Shown: positions 1-9,182 of the stretch, piece after piece
Layout of the letters: every line of letters begins with the position of its first letter
Position numbering within the stretch: the stretch's first letter is position 1
Assembly (NCBI GenBank): GCA_031430595.1
Contig: JANPBU010000010.1
Coordinates: forward strand, 186,001 to 250,000
Length of the DNA stretch: 64,000 nt
Source of the DNA: JANNBN01 sp031430595
GTDB lineage: Bacteria; Actinomycetota; Acidimicrobiia; Acidimicrobiales; JANYDT01
Reading direction: 5' to 3'
Notes under the pieces: generated by a model
What the model saw: the letters and a program-made list of their open reading frames with translations, nothing else
Database searches by the model: none
What the model was told of the DNA's origin: nothing
Made by a program: the position numbers and the translations under genes

Positions 1-1
1 T

Positions 2-1288
2 GAAACAGGGCTTGTTGAACAACTCGTTCAAACGGTTCGTCAGCAGCTACCCGAGTACATGGTCCCGAAAGAAGTCGTCGTTCTGAGAGCGTTTCCCAGG
101 ACGTCCAATGGAAAAATTGACCGCGGTGCTTTGCGTCCGCCGAATCGCCCCTCTCGGCAGACCGATGGAGCCAAATCGGAATGTTCGCCGGTGCAACAAG
201 AGCTGGTCGATATCTGGGAAGAAATCATGCCCGGTCGAGCCTTCGGAATCCACGACGACTTTTTCTACTTCGGGGGCGATTCACTCAACGCACTTCGAAT
301 GCTGAGTGAAGTAGAGCGTCGATTTTCAACATCGATTCCGCTGAGCCAGTTTGTTGCTCGACCTACGATTGCCACCCTTGCAGACTGCCTGGCGCACGGG
401 CCCGCAGCGACTTCGATCGTGGTTAACATTCAACCCTCCTCAAACGGACGTCCACCGCTGTGGTTGATTCATCCTGTGGGTGGCCATGTCGTCTTTGCCC
501 ACCTTTTGCGAGAACATATGCATACTTCCCAAGGTATCTATGCAATCCAGTCTCAAGGGCTCGATGGGTGCGACGAGCCCCTGGCGACCATCGAAGCAAT
601 GGCAGCGCAGTATCTCAACCTCATCAAAGATGTTCAGCCTGAGGGGCCGTACTTCCTTGCCGGCCCGTCGATGGGAGGCCTCATCTCGTACGAGATTGCG
701 CGTCTCTTAGAATTAAACCGTGACAACATTGCGCTCGTTGCGCTACTCGATACCTGGGCCCCCGGATATCCGCTCGTTACCTCGCGGCTTACCTGCATCG
801 GTGATCAAGTCGCAGCCGTAAGATCTCAAACGGGCTTGGGCAACAAGCTCAAACAGGTTCGCTCGTACATCAAAGGCGAAGAAGAACGCCCTCGCTATGA
901 CGGGATGCGACAAACCGACATCAGAACGAACTTTACTGATTCAATCGAACTGGTCACCCGTGCGAACACTATTGCTATGAACACATACATCCCGAAAACT
1001 TATGGCGGCAAACTGCTTTTGCTTCGGGCGACGCTCACACCGAACTGGTCATGCCTTCGATTTGATGACCCACAAAACGGCTGGGGTTCATTGGCATTGA
1101 GCGGGGTTAACGTGATGCCGATCACCATTGAGCACATCGGACTTGCTGACCGGCCACCACCCGAAGCAGCCCGAATACTTCAGCGAGAGATCGACTCAAG
1201 TTTCGACTCGTCATTGGCAACAGATCTGTGCCCGAGTGCTTTCACGGCGGCAACTACCGAATCAGGGTCTTCAACCATCACATTGTGA
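2..1288 (+). CDS. Nonribosomal peptide synthetase, C-terminal part (A-tail, carrier, thioesterase), 5' truncated by window edge
   Basis: The frame is open from base 2, so the gene begins outside the window. In order it shows the end of an adenylation domain (LPEYMVPK, then the SNGKIDR lysine motif), a peptidyl carrier domain with the phosphopantetheine serine in DDFFYFGGDSL (codon near 281), and a type I thioesterase with nucleophile motif GPSMGG, a possible catalytic Asp in ALLDTW and a His near the end (IEHIG). It would therefore be the terminal module that releases the finished peptide by hydrolysis or cyclisation. The product cannot be deduced because the substrate-specifying part of the A domain is missing. 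Its last 100 or so bases overlap the convergent hydrolase gene, which is unusual. Confidence 0.9.
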   Translation, partial: ETGLVEQLVQTVRQQLPEYMVPKEVVVLRAFPRTSNGKIDRGALRPPNRPSRQTDGAKSECSPVQQELVDIWEEIMPGRAFGIHDDFFYFGGDSLNALRMLSEVERRFSTSIPLSQFVARPTIATLADCLAHGPAATSIVVNIQPSSNGRPPLWLIHPVGGHVVFAHLLREHMHTSQGIYAIQSQGLDGCDEPLATIEAMAAQYLNLIKDVQPEGPYFLAGPSMGGLISYEIARLLELNRDNIALVALLDTWAPGYPLVTSRLTCIGDQVAAVRSQTGLGNKLKQVRSYIKGEEERPRYDGMRQTDIRTNFTDSIELVTRANTIAMNTYIPKTYGGKLLLLRATLTPNWSCLRFDDPQNGWGSLALSGVNVMPITIEHIGLADRPPPEAARILQREIDSSFDSSLATDLCPSAFTAATTESGSSTITL

Positions 1289-2232
1289 CCAATCGTTGGC
1301 AGTTCAATCCACTCAGCAAACGGTAACGATTCGGCCATCGCGCGTCCGTGTAACGGTGGCGTCAAGCGATCAAGTAAGCCGGTCATAACTGTGACACCGA
1401 CTTTGCCACGTAGCTGCTCCGCTTTCGCCTCTAACGCCACGAGAATGTCGTGTTCAGCAATACTTCGACCACCCTCAAAGTTCGACATTGGCGAGAATTC
1501 GTTTTGGCATCGGACCTGGTCGGTCACCATCCGATGCGTCGCAACTTCACCGAATGCCAACCTCATAAGCGTCAAGGCCAAGTTGTTTTCTTTCCACTTC
1601 ATCGGCGGACGATCTTTTCCTAACGACCCAACTTTGTTGATCGCCTTGGTTGAACGAATGAAGCCACCGGTGCGAATCGACCCGGTGTTCGCTCGACCCG
1701 AAGTAGCGAGTAGCAGTGCCCCCGACAGCCGGTCGAGGGCAACCGAAGTGTGATCAACCAAGAAGCGGCCAAGTTCCATTCCGCCCATCGAGTGGCCGAC
1801 AACCACCACGTCGCTCACATCGAGCGAGGTCAGCAACTCAGCCAAATCACGAGCGGCAGCCGCGATAGACACGCCGTCGCTACCGGCTGTTGATTGCCCG
1901 TGACCGCGCATATCCCACGCAATGACTCGCCGCGAAGAACGAAGCGCGCCTATGACCGGGGCCCACACCCACCATTGTGCAGAGATACCGTGACACAAGA
2001 CAACGACGGGCAACGCGCTGGTTGGGTCGGTGTCGATGTAGTGAACACTTCCGCCGTCACTTGTCGCCAGTACCGAGTGCTGAACGTCGGTTGGTATGTC
2101 GAGCCGGGCGTCGAGTTCAGGCATCGACGTGGTGCGCACTTCGTTTCCGTAGGCTGCGAGCTTTCGCCTCACCATGAAAGCTCCGGTAGCTGGAACTAGC
2201 ACCCCTGCAACAAGACCAACATGTGAACCCAT
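1180..2232 (-). CDS. Alpha/beta hydrolase with N-terminal membrane segment
   Basis: This is an alpha/beta-hydrolase fold protein of about 350 residues. It has an oxyanion region LCHGIS, the strand WDMRGHGQS, nucleophile elbow VVVGHSMGG and a C-terminal catalytic histidine in TIGHNVMVEDP. The first 25 residues are hydrophobic (GLVAGVLVPATGAFM), suggesting an N-terminal membrane anchor. The ATG at 2232 was preferred over an in-frame TTG at 2238. The substrate is not predictable; an esterase or lipase-like role is likely. The 3' end overlaps the NRPS gene on the other strand by 109 bp, so the last 36 codons of each gene are constrained by the other. Confidence 0.8.
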   Translation of the reverse strand: MGSHVGLVAGVLVPATGAFMVRRKLAAYGNEVRTTSMPELDARLDIPTDVQHSVLATSDGGSVHYIDTDPTSALPVVVLCHGISAQWWVWAPVIGALRSSRRVIAWDMRGHGQSTAGSDGVSIAAAARDLAELLTSLDVSDVVVVGHSMGGMELGRFLVDHTSVALDRLSGALLLATSGRANTGSIRTGGFIRSTKAINKVGSLGKDRPPMKWKENNLALTLMRLAFGEVATHRMVTDQVRCQNEFSPMSNFEGGRSIAEHDILVALEAKAEQLRGKVGVTVMTGLLDRLTPPLHGRAMAESLPFAEWIELPTIGHNVMVEDPDSVVAAVKALGHRSVANDESKLESISR

Positions 2233-2255
2233 GGTCAAAGTCTAAACCGAGCCAC

Positions 2256-2300
2256 TAATTGGAAGAATTCCGGCCTATGAGGCCGGAATTCTTCCAATTA
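2256..2300. terminator. Perfect 21-bp inverted repeat downstream of ppdk
   Basis: Bases 2256-2276 and 2280-2300 are exact reverse complements around a 3-base loop (ATG). It lies 20 bp past the ppdk stop and before the hydrolase start, both on the minus strand, so it would act as the ppdk terminator. The arms are AT/GC mixed and there is no long T-run, so a purely intrinsic mechanism is not certain. Confidence 0.7.
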
Positions 2301-2319
2301 ACGAGATAAGGGCGAACGA

Positions 2320-5100
2320 CTATGCGTTCGACGTGGCCCCGGCACCAAGAACAGCCTGAGCCGCAGCGAGACGGGCAATCGGGATTCGGAACGGTGAGCA
2401 CGACACGTAATCGAGACCGGCCGAATAAAAGAACATAATCGACTCGGGGTCGCCACCATGCTCTCCGCACACACCCAGTTTCAGGCCAGGCTTAGTCGAA
2501 CGACCCTTGATGGCGGAATCTTCCACCAGGGCACCAACGCCAGATTGATCAATGGTTTCGAACGGATTGCGCTTCAACAACCCTTGCTCAAGATACTCAG
2601 TCATCATTCGGCCTTCAACATCGTCACGGCTGAAGCCGAACGTCATTTGGGTCAAGTCGTTAGTTCCGTACGAGAAGAAGTCAGCCTCTTCTGCAATTTC
2701 GTCTGAACGAATCGCGGCACGGGGCGTTTCGACCATGGTGCCAATCGTGACATCGAGCGCCTTCGCAGCTGCCTTGTCCATCTTAGTTTTGGTGTCGGCG
2801 ATGGCTTTTTCAACCCAACTACGGGCCAAGGCCAGTTCCTCGCGGGTCACCGTCAGCGGAATCATGACTTCAACCACCGGCTTGCCACCCTTGGCAACAC
2901 GTTCGGCCGCAGCTTCCATAAGTGCAGTGACCTGCATCTCGTAGAGACCCGGCTTAACAACGCCAAGACGCACACCACGAGTACCCAACATTGGGTTGAA
3001 CTCGTGCCAAGCCTCGGCCGCGGCCAACAGCTTCTCTTCGCGCTTCGTCAAGCCTTTGGTGGCCTGCTTAATACGAAGGTCTTCAGTTTTTGGAAGGAAT
3101 TCGTGCAACGGGGGGTCGAGCAGTCGAATGGTGACCGGCAACCCGTCCATTTCACGCAGGATGTCTTCGAAATCGGCCTTCTGCGCAATTCGAAGCTTTT
3201 CGAGTGCGATCTCTTCAGCTTCTTCGTTGTCAGCCAAAATCATTTCACGCACAATCGGCAAACGGTCTTCGGCGAGGAACATGTGCTCGGTACGACACAG
3301 GCCAATGCCTTCAGCCCCAAACTTGCGGGCGTTCTTAGCGTCGGGACCATTGTCGGCGTTAGCCCGAACCTTCAGACCACGTACCCCTTTGCCACCTTTG
3401 CGCACTACATCGCACCAACCAAGAATGGTGTGGAACTCTGCCGGGGGTTCTGAGGCCGCCATTTCGAGGGCACCGAGCATCACTTCGCCAGTGGCACCGT
3501 CGATAGAGATGACGTCGCCGGCCTTAACGAATGTTTCGCCGACGAAGAAACCGTCGCCGTCAAACTTCACCGATTCAGCACCGACAACGGCCGGGGTACC
3601 CCAGCCTCGGGCCACAACCGCAGCATGGCTGACCAATCCGCCACGAGCAGTGAGAATGCCCTGGGCGACCATCATGCCGTGTACGTCTTCTGGGCTGGTT
3701 TCTGAGCGAACCAGAATAACTTTTTCGCCTTTATCGCTGGCGTCGACTGCTGCGTCAGCGGTCAGCACGACCTTCCCGACAGCAGCACCCGGTGAAGCAC
3801 CAAGACCCTTGACGAGCACCTTGCCCTTAGTGGCAAACTGCGGATGCAACACCTGGTCGAGCGCATCAGCGGTTGTGCGAAGAATGGCTTCTTCCTTCGA
3901 GATTTTCCACTTAGTTTTGCCCGACGGCTTGGTGGCCATCTCGACCGCCATGGTCAGTGTGGCATGCCCAGTACGCTTACCAACACGAGTTTGCAGCATC
4001 CAAAGCTTGCCCTCTTCGATGGTGAATTCGGTGTCGCACATGTCGGTGTAGTGAGCTTCGAGACGCTCGAAAATTTCGAACAACTCAGTTGCACACGTTG
4101 GGAACTTTGCGGCCAAATCGTCGAGTGTTTCGGTGTTGCGAATACCCGCAACCACGTCTTCACCCTGAGCGTTGACCAAAAAGTCACCGTACGGTTTGTT
4201 TTCGCCGGTCGAAGCGTTACGGGTAAAACCAACACCGGTGCCCGAATTGTCGTTCAAGTTGCCAAACACCATCGCCTGCACGTTGACTGCTGTGCCCAGT
4301 TCGTGCGGAATACGTTCACGCACCCGGTACGCAATTGCGCGTGCACCGTTCCATGACTTGAAGACTGCCTCAACCGCCCCGCGAAGTTGGGCTTTCGGGT
4401 CCTGCGGGAACTCAGCCTTCGTTTCTTTTTTGACGATCTTCTTGTATTCGTCACACATCGCACGCAGCGTCTTGGCTGGAATCTCGGCGTCGTTCGCAAC
4501 GCCGGACTTGTGCTTCAAGGTTTCAAACACATGCTCGAAGAGCGAACCTTCAACGCCGAGCACGATGCGCCCGTACATTGATATGAAACGCCGATACGAA
4601 TCGAATGCAAAGCGCTCGTCGCCGGTCACGTTGGCAAGACCTTCAACCGACTTATCGTTCAAACCGAGGTTGAGGACGGTATCCATCATGCCTGGCATCG
4701 AGAACTTGGCCCCGGAACGAACACTGACCAGCAGCGGGTTCTTAGGGTCACCTAGCTTTTTTCCCATTTGCTTTTCAACCTTGGCCACCTGAGTTGCCAT
4801 CTCGGCATCGAGCGCCTTCGGCCAGGCGCTTTTCATGTAGAAGCGGCAAGCGTCGGTGGAAATAGTGAAGCCTGGCGGAACCGGAAGCCGAAGGACCGAA
4901 GTCATTTCGGCCAGGTTGGCACCCTTACCGCCCAGAAGATCTTTGAGCTTCATGGGGGTAACGGGGTGCTTGTGGTCAAAGGCATACGCCAGTTGCACGA
5001 CCTTTGCGGCCACAGATTTCGTAGCGGGAGCCGACTTGGTGGAAGGCTTGGTGGCAGGTTTTGTGGCGGCGGACTTGGAGGCAGGTTTTGCAGTCGTCAT
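2320..5100 (-). CDS. ppdK: Pyruvate, phosphate dikinase
   Basis: A 926-residue PPDK interconverting pyruvate + ATP + Pi and PEP + AMP + PPi. The N-terminal nucleotide-binding domain begins near residue 50 (LLGGKGANLAEM). The phosphohistidine domain carries the catalytic His at about residue 492 in GGLVSHAAVVARG. The C-terminal PEP/pyruvate barrel ends with the catalytic cysteine motif GVCGEHGGDPES. Relative to typical enzymes (about 875-890 residues) it has an extra N-terminal tail of about 33 residues made almost only of K, A, T, S and P. The role is probably gluconeogenic PEP supply or PPi-linked glycolysis. It ends at a strong inverted repeat. The gene upstream on the same strand is glyS, 27 bp away, so the two may be cotranscribed. 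Confidence 0.96.
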   Translation of the reverse strand: MTTAKPASKSAATKPATKPSTKSAPATKSVAAKVVQLAYAFDHKHPVTPMKLKDLLGGKGANLAEMTSVLRLPVPPGFTISTDACRFYMKSAWPKALDAEMATQVAKVEKQMGKKLGDPKNPLLVSVRSGAKFSMPGMMDTVLNLGLNDKSVEGLANVTGDERFAFDSYRRFISMYGRIVLGVEGSLFEHVFETLKHKSGVANDAEIPAKTLRAMCDEYKKIVKKETKAEFPQDPKAQLRGAVEAVFKSWNGARAIAYRVRERIPHELGTAVNVQAMVFGNLNDNSGTGVGFTRNASTGENKPYGDFLVNAQGEDVVAGIRNTETLDDLAAKFPTCATELFEIFERLEAHYTDMCDTEFTIEEGKLWMLQTRVGKRTGHATLTMAVEMATKPSGKTKWKISKEEAILRTTADALDQVLHPQFATKGKVLVKGLGASPGAAVGKVVLTADAAVDASDKGEKVILVRSETSPEDVHGMMVAQGILTARGGLVSHAAVVARGWGTPAVVGAESVKFDGDGFFVGETFVKAGDVISIDGATGEVMLGALEMAASEPPAEFHTILGWCDVVRKGGKGVRGLKVRANADNGPDAKNARKFGAEGIGLCRTEHMFLAEDRLPIVREMILADNEEAEEIALEKLRIAQKADFEDILREMDGLPVTIRLLDPPLHEFLPKTEDLRIKQATKGLTKREEKLLAAAEAWHEFNPMLGTRGVRLGVVKPGLYEMQVTALMEAAAERVAKGGKPVVEVMIPLTVTREELALARSWVEKAIADTKTKMDKAAAKALDVTIGTMVETPRAAIRSDEIAEEADFFSYGTNDLTQMTFGFSRDDVEGRMMTEYLEQGLLKRNPFETIDQSGVGALVEDSAIKGRSTKPGLKLGVCGEHGGDPESIMFFYSAGLDYVSCSPFRIPIARLAAAQAVLGAGATSNA

Positions 5101-5127
5101 AGCGACCGTAAATGCTACCGGTTGTCG

Positions 5128-6444
5128 TTACGGCATGCGACCGTATAGATACGTCACGAGTTGATCGATTGCAATACGTTCCTGCAACATCGAGTCACGG
5201 TCGCGTACAGTGACGGCATTGTCTTCTAACGAATCAAAGTCGACCGTCACACAGAAGGGCGTGCCGATTTCGTCTTGACGGCGATAGCGCTTTCCGATGG
5301 CCTGAGTCTCGTCGTAGTCGCACATGAAGTGCGGCTGCAACGATTTGAGAACTTCTCGAGCCCGACCCTGCAGTTCCTCTTTTTTGGAGAGGGGCAACAC
5401 AGCCACCTTGTACGGCGCAATCCGATGATGCAGTCGTAAGACGGTTCGAGTTTCCCCGTTTACTTCCTCTTCGTCGTAGCCAGCGAGCAGGAACGCCATC
5501 ATGGTTCTCGTTGCGCCAGCAGCCGGTTCGATGCAATGCGGCGTGTAGCGCTCGTTGGTGGTTTGGTCGAAGTAGTCGAGCTTGACGCCCGAATGCTCTT
5601 GATGCTGCTTCAAGTCAAAATCGCCGCGGTTTGCGACACCTTCAAGCTCACCCCAACCCCAGGGAAACATAAACTCGACGTCAGAGGTACCTGAGGAGTA
5701 ATGGCTGAGTTCATCGGCATCGTGTGGGCGGATTCGAAGTTTGGCTGCGTCGATTCCGAGCTTTTGATACCACGCAAACCGCTCGGCAATCCAGTACTCG
5801 TACCACTTGTTCGCTTCCTCTGGCGGAACAAAAAACTCGAGTTCCATTTGCTCGAACTCGCGAGTTCGGAACACAAAGTTGCCGGGCGTGATCTCGTTCC
5901 GAAAACTTTTGCCAACCTGAGCGATACCAAACGGCGGCTTTTTTCGGCTGGTGTTCAACACGTTGGCGAAGTTGACGAACATTCCTTGAGCGGTTTCGGG
6001 TCGCAGATACACGTCGGCCCCAGCACCCTCGACCGGGCCAGCTTGTGTTTTGAACATCAAGTTGAAAGCTCGGGGCTCAGTAAAGGTGCCAGTCTTTCCG
6101 CACGTCGGGCAGGTATTCGGGTCATCGAGAAGGTCTTGGCGGTGTCGGCTCTTACAGCTCATACAGTCGACGAGCGGGTCGCTAAAGTTCGCAAGGTGCC
6201 CGGATGCTTCGAACACTGCCGGAGGGGCCATGATGGCTACGTCAATCAGCAACACGTCGTCGCGTTCTTGCACCATGGAGCGGATCCACTCATTTTTCAC
6301 ATTTCGCAACATCAACGCGCCAAGTGGGCCGTAGTCGTACGTGGATCGAAAACCCCCGTAAATTTCGGCACTGGGGAACACATACCCACGGCGCTTACAA
6401 AGGCTGACAATACGGTCGAAAAGATCGCTGAACTCCTGCGGCAT
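5128..6444 (-). CDS. glyS: Glycyl-tRNA synthetase (dimeric class II type)
   Basis: Single-chain class II glycyl-tRNA synthetase of 438 residues that charges tRNA-Gly. It starts MPQEFSDLFDRIVSLCKRRG; the longer frame to 6513 would add 23 unrelated residues and overlap the divergent globin gene, so ATG 6444 was chosen. Visible features are the class II motif 2 region (VGKSFRNEI followed by RTREFEQMELEFF), a zinc-knuckle-like insertion CMSCKSRH...CPTCGKTG, and the C-terminal anticodon-binding domain with KRYRRQDEIGTPFCVTVD. It is divergent from glbO across a 55-bp gap that must contain both promoters. Confidence 0.96.
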   Translation of the reverse strand: MPQEFSDLFDRIVSLCKRRGYVFPSAEIYGGFRSTYDYGPLGALMLRNVKNEWIRSMVQERDDVLLIDVAIMAPPAVFEASGHLANFSDPLVDCMSCKSRHRQDLLDDPNTCPTCGKTGTFTEPRAFNLMFKTQAGPVEGAGADVYLRPETAQGMFVNFANVLNTSRKKPPFGIAQVGKSFRNEITPGNFVFRTREFEQMELEFFVPPEEANKWYEYWIAERFAWYQKLGIDAAKLRIRPHDADELSHYSSGTSDVEFMFPWGWGELEGVANRGDFDLKQHQEHSGVKLDYFDQTTNERYTPHCIEPAAGATRTMMAFLLAGYDEEEVNGETRTVLRLHHRIAPYKVAVLPLSKKEELQGRAREVLKSLQPHFMCDYDETQAIGKRYRRQDEIGTPFCVTVDFDSLEDNAVTVRDRDSMLQERIAIDQLVTYLYGRMP

Positions 6445-6499
6445 ACTTATAAAGGTAGTTGGCCAACGCCTCCCCGAGCGGCAGATAAAACTAAGGACC

Positions 6500-6907
6500 A
6501 TGCCAGAACCCATAGATCTTCAAAAAGAAGCTCAGATCTCTGTGTATGAAGCCGTAGGCGGACAGGGTTTTTTTGATGCGCTTGCGGCTTCCTTCTACCG
6601 AAGGGTTGCCGACGACGAAGTTCTACTTCGCCTATACCCGCAGCAGGACGAACTTGCGCCGGCGACTCGGCGACTCGCCCTCTTCCTCGGTCAGTATTGG
6701 GGTGGCCCAACGACCTACTCAGACGAACGTGGCCACCCCCGCCTTCGTATGCGACATGCCCCGTTTGCGATCGGCCCGCTTGAACGAGACCATTGGATGA
6801 CCGCCATGAACGGATCACTCGATGAGCTACAGGTACATGAACTCGTGCGAACAAAATTCGATGCGTACATCGAACTGTCGGCAGAGGCAATGCGAAACCA
6901 AGACTGA
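6500..6907 (+). CDS. glbO: Group II truncated haemoglobin
   Basis: A 135-residue 2-over-2 globin. Group II hallmarks are visible: the FLGQYWGGP segment, the proximal haem-ligand histidine in RMRHAPFAIG, and a tryptophan at the G8-like position (DHWMTAMN). The family binds O2 and is linked to NO or peroxide detoxification and O2 handling in actinobacteria. It is monocistronic, divergent from glyS and convergent with the next gene. Assignment to the trHbO type is confident; the physiological ligand is not shown by sequence. Confidence 0.92.
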   Translation: MPEPIDLQKEAQISVYEAVGGQGFFDALAASFYRRVADDEVLLRLYPQQDELAPATRRLALFLGQYWGGPTTYSDERGHPRLRMRHAPFAIGPLERDHWMTAMNGSLDELQVHELVRTKFDAYIELSAEAMRNQD

Positions 6908-6927
6908 GCTGAGTGCTCAGAGTAGCT

Positions 6928-8403
6928 TCAGCCCGAGGTGGTGAGGAGTTGCTCTACCGGCGCAAACGCATCAGTGAGCACCTGCGCTGACCCGACCCAG
7001 CCTTTCAATTTGTTACCTGACAGCACCGTCCAACCGATGTCGGCTCGGTCAAGGTCTGTCAAAAGGGCGGCCAACGGCAGGGGGGAATCAGAGGCGTACA
7101 CCACGAAGTTGTCGGCATACTCGGCCCCGAAGCCCCCTTCCGACGAAGCAACAGCAACGTACCGAAAGACTGTTTGCACCGTCGCAACCTCGGCTTTGAC
7201 GAACTTGCTCGGAGGCGAATCGATGATGTTCATGGCGTACAGCCCCCCGGGCCTGAGGGTGGTTTGGACATCGGCAACAAATTCTCGGGTGGTCAGATGC
7301 CAAGGCACCCATTCGCCACCGAAGGCATCGCCAACCACAACGTCGTACGTGTCACGGGGTTGATCACGCACAACGATTCGCCCGTCGCCAGAGACAGCAG
7401 TGAGACCACCGCCGAGATTTAAGCCCAGATACTTCTGGTCGAGTTTTATGAGCCCGGGATCACGTTCGATCACGAGGTTAAGCGAACCGGGCCGGGTTAC
7501 ATTCAAGAACGTTGGCAGGGTAAACCCTCCTCCACCCACATGCAGGGTTTTGATTGCTGAGTCACCCGGAAATAGTGCCGCCACACCTGCGGCGACCCCT
7601 TTGACGTAACTGAACTCAAGGTACGTTGGGTCATCGAGATCAACATAACTATGCAAGACCGTGTCAAGGCTGAGATAACGACCGGAACTTCGATTCTCGT
7701 CTGTTTCGATATTCACACAAAAATATCTGGTTTCGTACGCACACCTACGATCCCGCATAGCGGCCGACGTACCGCCGAGCGCAACCGCAATGAGGGCTGC
7801 ACTTATGACCCTGGTGCCGCTACCGCGTCCCCGCCCAACGCTTGCCCACAGACCCGCACCGAGAAGAAGCAAAAACACCCCTTCGCCAATCAAAATCGAG
7901 TCGGACCGAAATCGGGCGACCAACACGAACCCGGCGAAGAAGGTTCCGACAATCGCACCGGTAGTGCCGAGCGCCTCGATTCGCCCTACCTCGCGACCCG
8001 CCCGATCAAGCGAACCCATTGACATCTTGATCAACATCGGCGCAATCATCGACAACGTCGCCGCAGGTAGCAAAAATGCCAAACCCGACAGTACAACGGC
8101 CCCGCTTGACCCACCCCCTACCCGTTCGCCCACCAGCCGAAGAATACCGAGCGAAGCAAGCACGAATCCGCCACCCACCACAAGAACCGGCCCGAGCATT
8201 GCCTGGGGGTCGAAACGGTCGGCCAGCCAACCCCCGGCAAACGCACCGGTTGCAATTCCGGCCAGAACGGTTCCGATGATTGCGGTGTACGTCTGCAACG
8301 TCACCCCGAGGTACGGGGCAAGAAGGCGCGTTGCCACAATCTCCATAATCAACACCGATGCTGCGGTGATGAACGCCAATGCTGCTGATACCCATCTAGC
8401 CAT
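6928..8403 (-). CDS. Membrane protein fused to spermidine-synthase-like domain
   Basis: A 491-residue protein. The first ~215 residues contain about seven hydrophobic helices resembling half of an MFS-like bundle (LIMEIVATRLLAPYLGVTLQTY is split across the first helix and loop). The remainder is a Rossmann-fold aminopropyltransferase/methyltransferase-like domain: TLHVGGGGFTLP, VIERDPGLI, VVVGDAFGGEWVPWHL and YAMNII. Such fused spermidine synthase-like proteins are widespread in actinobacteria. The aspartates in ERDP and GDAFG match the family, but polyamine synthesis is not proven and many members have unknown substrates. The gene stands alone between convergent glbO and a divergent unknown gene. 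Confidence 0.85.
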   Translation of the reverse strand: MARWVSAALAFITAASVLIMEIVATRLLAPYLGVTLQTYTAIIGTVLAGIATGAFAGGWLADRFDPQAMLGPVLVVGGGFVLASLGILRLVGERVGGGSSGAVVLSGLAFLLPAATLSMIAPMLIKMSMGSLDRAGREVGRIEALGTTGAIVGTFFAGFVLVARFRSDSILIGEGVFLLLLGAGLWASVGRGRGSGTRVISAALIAVALGGTSAAMRDRRCAYETRYFCVNIETDENRSSGRYLSLDTVLHSYVDLDDPTYLEFSYVKGVAAGVAALFPGDSAIKTLHVGGGGFTLPTFLNVTRPGSLNLVIERDPGLIKLDQKYLGLNLGGGLTAVSGDGRIVVRDQPRDTYDVVVGDAFGGEWVPWHLTTREFVADVQTTLRPGGLYAMNIIDSPPSKFVKAEVATVQTVFRYVAVASSEGGFGAEYADNFVVYASDSPLPLAALLTDLDRADIGWTVLSGNKLKGWVGSAQVLTDAFAPVEQLLTTSG

Positions 8404-8484
8404 AGACGCAATCTAGAGAAAGATTCGCCAACCCAACGACGTCTGGGCCTTTAGGTCGTCCGACCTACTGCCGATGTTCTCTGT

Positions 8485-9144
8485 ATGACGCTGATGGACC
8501 AACCGGTTGACCAAGACATCGTGGTCGACACGCCTCCTGAACTCATCCAGATTGTGCCAGCCGCCGGGTGGTGGCTCGATGTTCCCGAAATCGACGAACA
8601 AACCGGCGCAATTATGACGACACGTAACCGGGTACTGGCATTCGCACTGTGCCGAAACCCGGACGGAACCACCGGATTGCGACCCGTTGCTCACAATGGA
8701 ACGCTTGGCATTTGTGCTCAGCTCACCCACGAGGCCGATGCCGGGTTGATTTCGAAATACAAAAAGCGGGCCCGAATCGCTGCCGCCAAGGCCGGAGAAG
8801 AACTCGACGCTGAGGAGGGCGGCGATGCATCTTCACGGTCACTTCTTGGCGAATCATCTTCCCGCCCAGACGAGGTTGCGTTCAAACACCTCAAGACCGC
8901 ACTCACCGAATCGTTGCAGTGGGTGTCTGACATTCTCGATAAAGACCCGGGAGACGACCTACTCCGCCAATGCCGCCAGCAATTGCGTTGGATGCAGGGA
9001 GCCGTTCAGAACCAACGTCGCCCAACAGCAAGTGAACTTGCGGCGGTTACGTTGTCGCGAGACGTGATTCCGCAATTGGTTGGCGAAGACGCTTACCTCG
9101 CCGCGATGCTTACCGAAATCGAAAGCCTCTACCGAGAGCTGTAG
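8485..9144 (+). CDS. Conserved-looking acidic protein of unknown function
   Basis: I do not recognise this 219-residue protein. It has no signal peptide or membrane segment. The N-terminal half (PPELIQIVPAAGWWLDVPEID and a following strand-rich part) looks like a small beta domain. A charged linker around residue 110 (EELDAEEGGD...SSRPDEVAF) leads to a helical C-terminal half with QCRQQLRWMQ. A good ATG follows an intergenic gap shared with the divergent membrane fusion protein. It precedes the class V aminotransferase by 38 bp in the same direction, so the two may form a transcription unit. Confidence 0.65.
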   Translation: MTLMDQPVDQDIVVDTPPELIQIVPAAGWWLDVPEIDEQTGAIMTTRNRVLAFALCRNPDGTTGLRPVAHNGTLGICAQLTHEADAGLISKYKKRARIAAAKAGEELDAEEGGDASSRSLLGESSSRPDEVAFKHLKTALTESLQWVSDILDKDPGDDLLRQCRQQLRWMQGAVQNQRRPTASELAAVTLSRDVIPQLVGEDAYLAAMLTEIESLYREL

Positions 9145-9182
9145 CCATCCCGTCCTGCACCGTCCGCAGGTACGATACAAAA

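Noticed and set aside
2996..4051. 351-codon plus-strand frame opposite ppdK
   Set aside because: It is antisense to a clearly conserved enzyme, with Ser/Arg/Pro-rich shadow composition and no motif.
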